DNA of 15,007 nt from JBOHHR01 sp050740975 (lineage in GTDB: Bacteria; Pseudomonadota; Gammaproteobacteria; JBOHHR01), in assembly GCA_050740975.1 (NCBI GenBank), contig JBOIEE010000308.1, positions 1-15,007 of the forward strand. Direction: 5' to 3'. Made by a program: the position numbers and the translations under genes. Positions 13,864 through 15,007 of the stretch are shown piece by piece (the stretch's first letter is position 1; each line of letters begins with the position of its first letter). The notes under the pieces were generated by a model. That model ran no database searches and was not told the DNA's origin. It worked only from the letters and a program-made list of their open reading frames with translations.

Positions 13864-13892
13864 TTGACAGCCTGAGCTTTCAAGCATACTTT
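13864..13892 (+). promoter_or_regulatory. Sigma-70 promoter for the FKBP gene
   Basis: A consensus -35 TTGACA at 13864-13869 and TACTTT at 13887-13892 (4 of 6 matches to the -10 consensus) are separated by exactly 17 nt. The predicted start near 13899 leaves a leader of about 29 nt containing AAAGG 9 nt before the ATG. It lies only 13 nt after the MATE stop, so the isomerase should be expressed independently of the transporter. Confidence 0.7.
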
Positions 13893-13927
13893 ACCTCGCC
13901 TCACACCCTTAAAAAAGGCAAAAAGAA

Positions 13928-14350
13928 ATGACAGAAAAAGCGATTTTTGCGTTCTGGTTGGTGCTTACCTGCTTACCTTTGGCAGAGGCCGGAGAACCGG
14001 CTACTCTGCCCAGCGGCTTGAAATATGCCACCACCGCAGAGGGAAGCGGTGAGCCCGCGAAAGCAGGCAACGAGGTGACCGTGCGCTATACCGGTTGGCT
14101 CGATGAGGGCGGCCAAAAGGGAAAGAAGTTCGACTCCACCGAAGACGCCGGTAAGCCTTTCAAGTTTATTTTGGGAGAGGGTCTGGTGATCAAAGGTTGG
14201 GAAGAAGGGATCGCGGGCATGAAAAAAGGAGAGGAACGGACTCTGTTTATCCCCTCAGATCTCGGTTATGGCAAGGAAGGCACACCGGGCGGCCCTATCC
14301 CCCCGAACGCCGATCTCATTTTCGACGTCAAGCTTCTGCGGTTTAAATGA
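13928..14350 (+). CDS. periplasmic FKBP-type peptidyl-prolyl cis-trans isomerase
   Basis: It catalyses cis-trans isomerisation of prolyl bonds and may act as a folding helper for exported proteins. The 140-residue protein has a signal peptide ending near LPLAEA (cleavage about residue 21) and then a single FKBP domain. Conserved features are VTVRYTGWLDEGG, FKFILGEGLVIKGWEEGIAGMKKGEER, IPSDLGYGKEG and a final PPNADLIFDVKLL. Its short length, with no dimerisation domain before the FKBP domain, sets it apart from FkpA and Mip. Its own promoter lies upstream and a terminator follows. Confidence 0.94.
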   Translation: MTEKAIFAFWLVLTCLPLAEAGEPATLPSGLKYATTAEGSGEPAKAGNEVTVRYTGWLDEGGQKGKKFDSTEDAGKPFKFILGEGLVIKGWEEGIAGMKKGEERTLFIPSDLGYGKEGTPGGPIPPNADLIFDVKLLRFK

Positions 14351-14357
14351 AGAGAAT

Positions 14358-14390
14358 CCCAGAGAAGGCCGTTCTGGGGAATTGTTTTCT
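14358..14390 (+). terminator. Intrinsic terminator after the FKBP gene
   Basis: CCCAGA at 14358-14363 pairs with TCTGGG at 14373-14378 around a 9-nt loop and is followed by GAATTGTTTTCT. The stem is short but correctly placed, 7 nt after the FKBP stop. The T-run is interrupted. Confidence 0.6.
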
Positions 14391-14474
14391 CGGAGCGTGT
14401 TTCCAATCTTGGGGATGAATGAATCCGTGGTACATGCTTACACTGTGCGCGGTCAACTCTCATCCGTACGATCC

Positions 14475-14512
14475 TGTGGCGGGTAAGCGGTTATTCTCGT
14501 TTTCCCGCCACA
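14475..14512 (+). other. Long imperfect hairpin in the leader of the small lipoprotein gene
   Basis: TGTGGCGGG at 14475-14483 pairs perfectly with CCCGCCACA at 14504-14512. After one T-T mismatch, AAGCG (14485-14489) pairs with CGTTT (14498-14502) including one G-T wobble, leaving an 8-nt loop. No T-tract follows. It could be an mRNA leader structure, part of a small RNA, or a second, factor-dependent stop for the FKBP transcript. Confidence 0.55.
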
Positions 14513-14540
14513 TCATTAAGCTCTTGAAGCGAATACGCTC

Positions 14541-14565
14541 GGTAACAGGTAACAGGTAACAGGTA
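14541..14565 (+). repeat. 7-bp tandem repeat (GGTAACA x3 plus GGTA) before the small lipoprotein gene
   Basis: Three exact copies of GGTAACA lie at 14541-14561, followed by a partial copy. Each carries an AGG-type core, and the last (AGG at 14561-14563) is 9 nt before the ATG at 14573, so it probably serves as the ribosome binding site. The copies could change number by slippage. Confidence 0.8.
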
Positions 14566-14572
14566 CTAAAGT

Positions 14573-14794
14573 ATGAACAAGCTCCGGTGGGTTGTGGCGC
14601 TCGCCCTATTGTGTGCGGGGTGTAGTGAAGAAGGGGCTCAAACGGGACGCGAGCAAGAAATCCAGAAGATGATCGCGACTATTGAGCGCCAGATCGAGGA
14701 ACACAAAGCCAAGGGCAGGCATGATTTGGGTGAGCTGGATAGATTAAAGGGAGAGCTGGAGGAAGAGCTTACCCGCGAACGCAAGAAGAATTGA
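14573..14794 (+). CDS. small predicted lipoprotein with a coiled-coil-like tail
   Basis: I do not recognise a named family. The 73-residue protein starts MNKLRWVVALALLCAGC, a short basic and hydrophobic signal ending at a lipidatable C17 (cysteine rather than leucine at -3, which is less usual). Serine at +2 favours the outer membrane. Residues about 27-73 are highly charged (EIQKMIATIERQIEEHK, then LDRLKGELEEELTRERKK) with heptad-like spacing of I, L and M, suggesting an alpha-helical coiled coil. The mature part is about 56 residues, close in size to Lpp-type lipoproteins, but it ends in KKN and has no sequence resemblance I can see. The AGG of the 7-bp repeat is the probable Shine-Dalgarno. 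Confidence 0.75.
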   Translation: MNKLRWVVALALLCAGCSEEGAQTGREQEIQKMIATIERQIEEHKAKGRHDLGELDRLKGELEEELTRERKKN

Positions 14795-15007
14795 GCGCAA
14801 ACGCCGCGCCGATATGCAGCTTCGACCGATTCCAAATCGCCTGATCCGAATCCCTCCCCGGTTCATCTCCCCGAGCCGAACCATCCCCCTTGGCCTGCGC
14901 CCACCCGAGACGCCAACACCCTCCGAACCATAGCGCCTCGGGCCGATGAAGGGCCCGAAAATACCCCGGTTCCAGACCGACGACCGCCATGCTGCATAAG
15001 GCCAAAC
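14795..15007. other. Right-hand end of window with no supported gene
   Basis: The plus strand is C-rich and the minus strand G-rich. CCGAACCAT occurs twice, at 14876-14884 and 14923-14931. A minus-strand frame is open from the window edge to 14769, but its composition is unconvincing and it overlaps the lipoprotein gene. It could be the C-terminal end of a gene lying mostly outside the window, or non-coding. Confidence 0.4.

Noticed and set aside
14769..15005. Minus-strand frame of 78 codons at the right edge
   Set aside because: It overlaps the lipoprotein gene, starts with TTG only because the window ends there, and has a glycine/arginine/tryptophan-rich composition with no motif. Kept only as an open question.
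1..15007. Search for defence systems, mobile elements, CRISPR arrays, tRNA or rRNA genes
   Set aside because: No direct-repeat array, transposase, integrase, nuclease-like or RNA-gene pattern was seen; nearly all genes are housekeeping or envelope genes.

Overview
The window looks like ordinary chromosomal DNA from a gammaproteobacterium that oxidises C1 compounds through tetrahydromethanopterin (H4MPT), most likely a methanotroph or other methylotroph. Two observations support this. The left end carries two H4MPT genes on the minus strand: beta-ribofuranosylaminobenzene 5'-phosphate synthase, and the N-terminal part of an MtdB-type methylene-H4MPT dehydrogenase. The centre carries surE-pcm-nlpD-rpoS in the order typical of Gammaproteobacteria. 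Base composition is moderately GC-rich and even. I saw no insertion sequence, integrase, CRISPR array, tRNA or rRNA.

Layout. 1-1373 (minus): the H4MPT pair, with mtdB running off the window. 1374-1647: divergent intergenic region. 1648-3741 (plus): arginine genes argD and argF, 24 nt apart. 3934-7334 (plus): surE, pcm (overlapping surE by 11 nt), lipoprotein nlpD and the stationary-phase sigma factor rpoS. A terminator-like hairpin lies inside the last codons of rpoS. 7331-7783 (minus): a Mth938/DUF498-like protein whose stop overlaps that of rpoS. 7841-8518 (plus): adk. 8648-9025 (plus): a lysine/alanine-rich, strongly basic protein with its own good promoter. 9123-11149 (minus): a DUF192 secreted protein coupled to an MltD-like lytic transglycosylase, possibly preceded by a 37-residue small ORF with a strong ribosome binding site. 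11488-14350 (plus): gcvH, tpx, a MATE transporter and a periplasmic FKBP-type prolyl isomerase. 14573-14794 (plus): a small predicted lipoprotein behind a structured leader and a 7-bp tandem repeat. 14795-15007: no gene I can support.

Functionally the genes fall into C1 metabolism (H4MPT cofactor synthesis and its dehydrogenase), arginine synthesis (last steps to citrulline), stress survival and repair (SurE, Pcm, RpoS, Tpx) and cell-envelope remodelling (NlpD as amidase activator, MltD, FKBP, two lipoproteins). I did not find a clearly novel multi-gene system. The points most worth a second look are the histone-H1-like basic protein, the small ORF and possible RNA switch ahead of the DUF192-mltD pair, hairpins encoded by the last codons of tpx and rpoS, and the hairpin plus tandem repeat before the small lipoprotein. 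Everything here was read by eye. Protein family names rest on motif recognition, and no database search was run.
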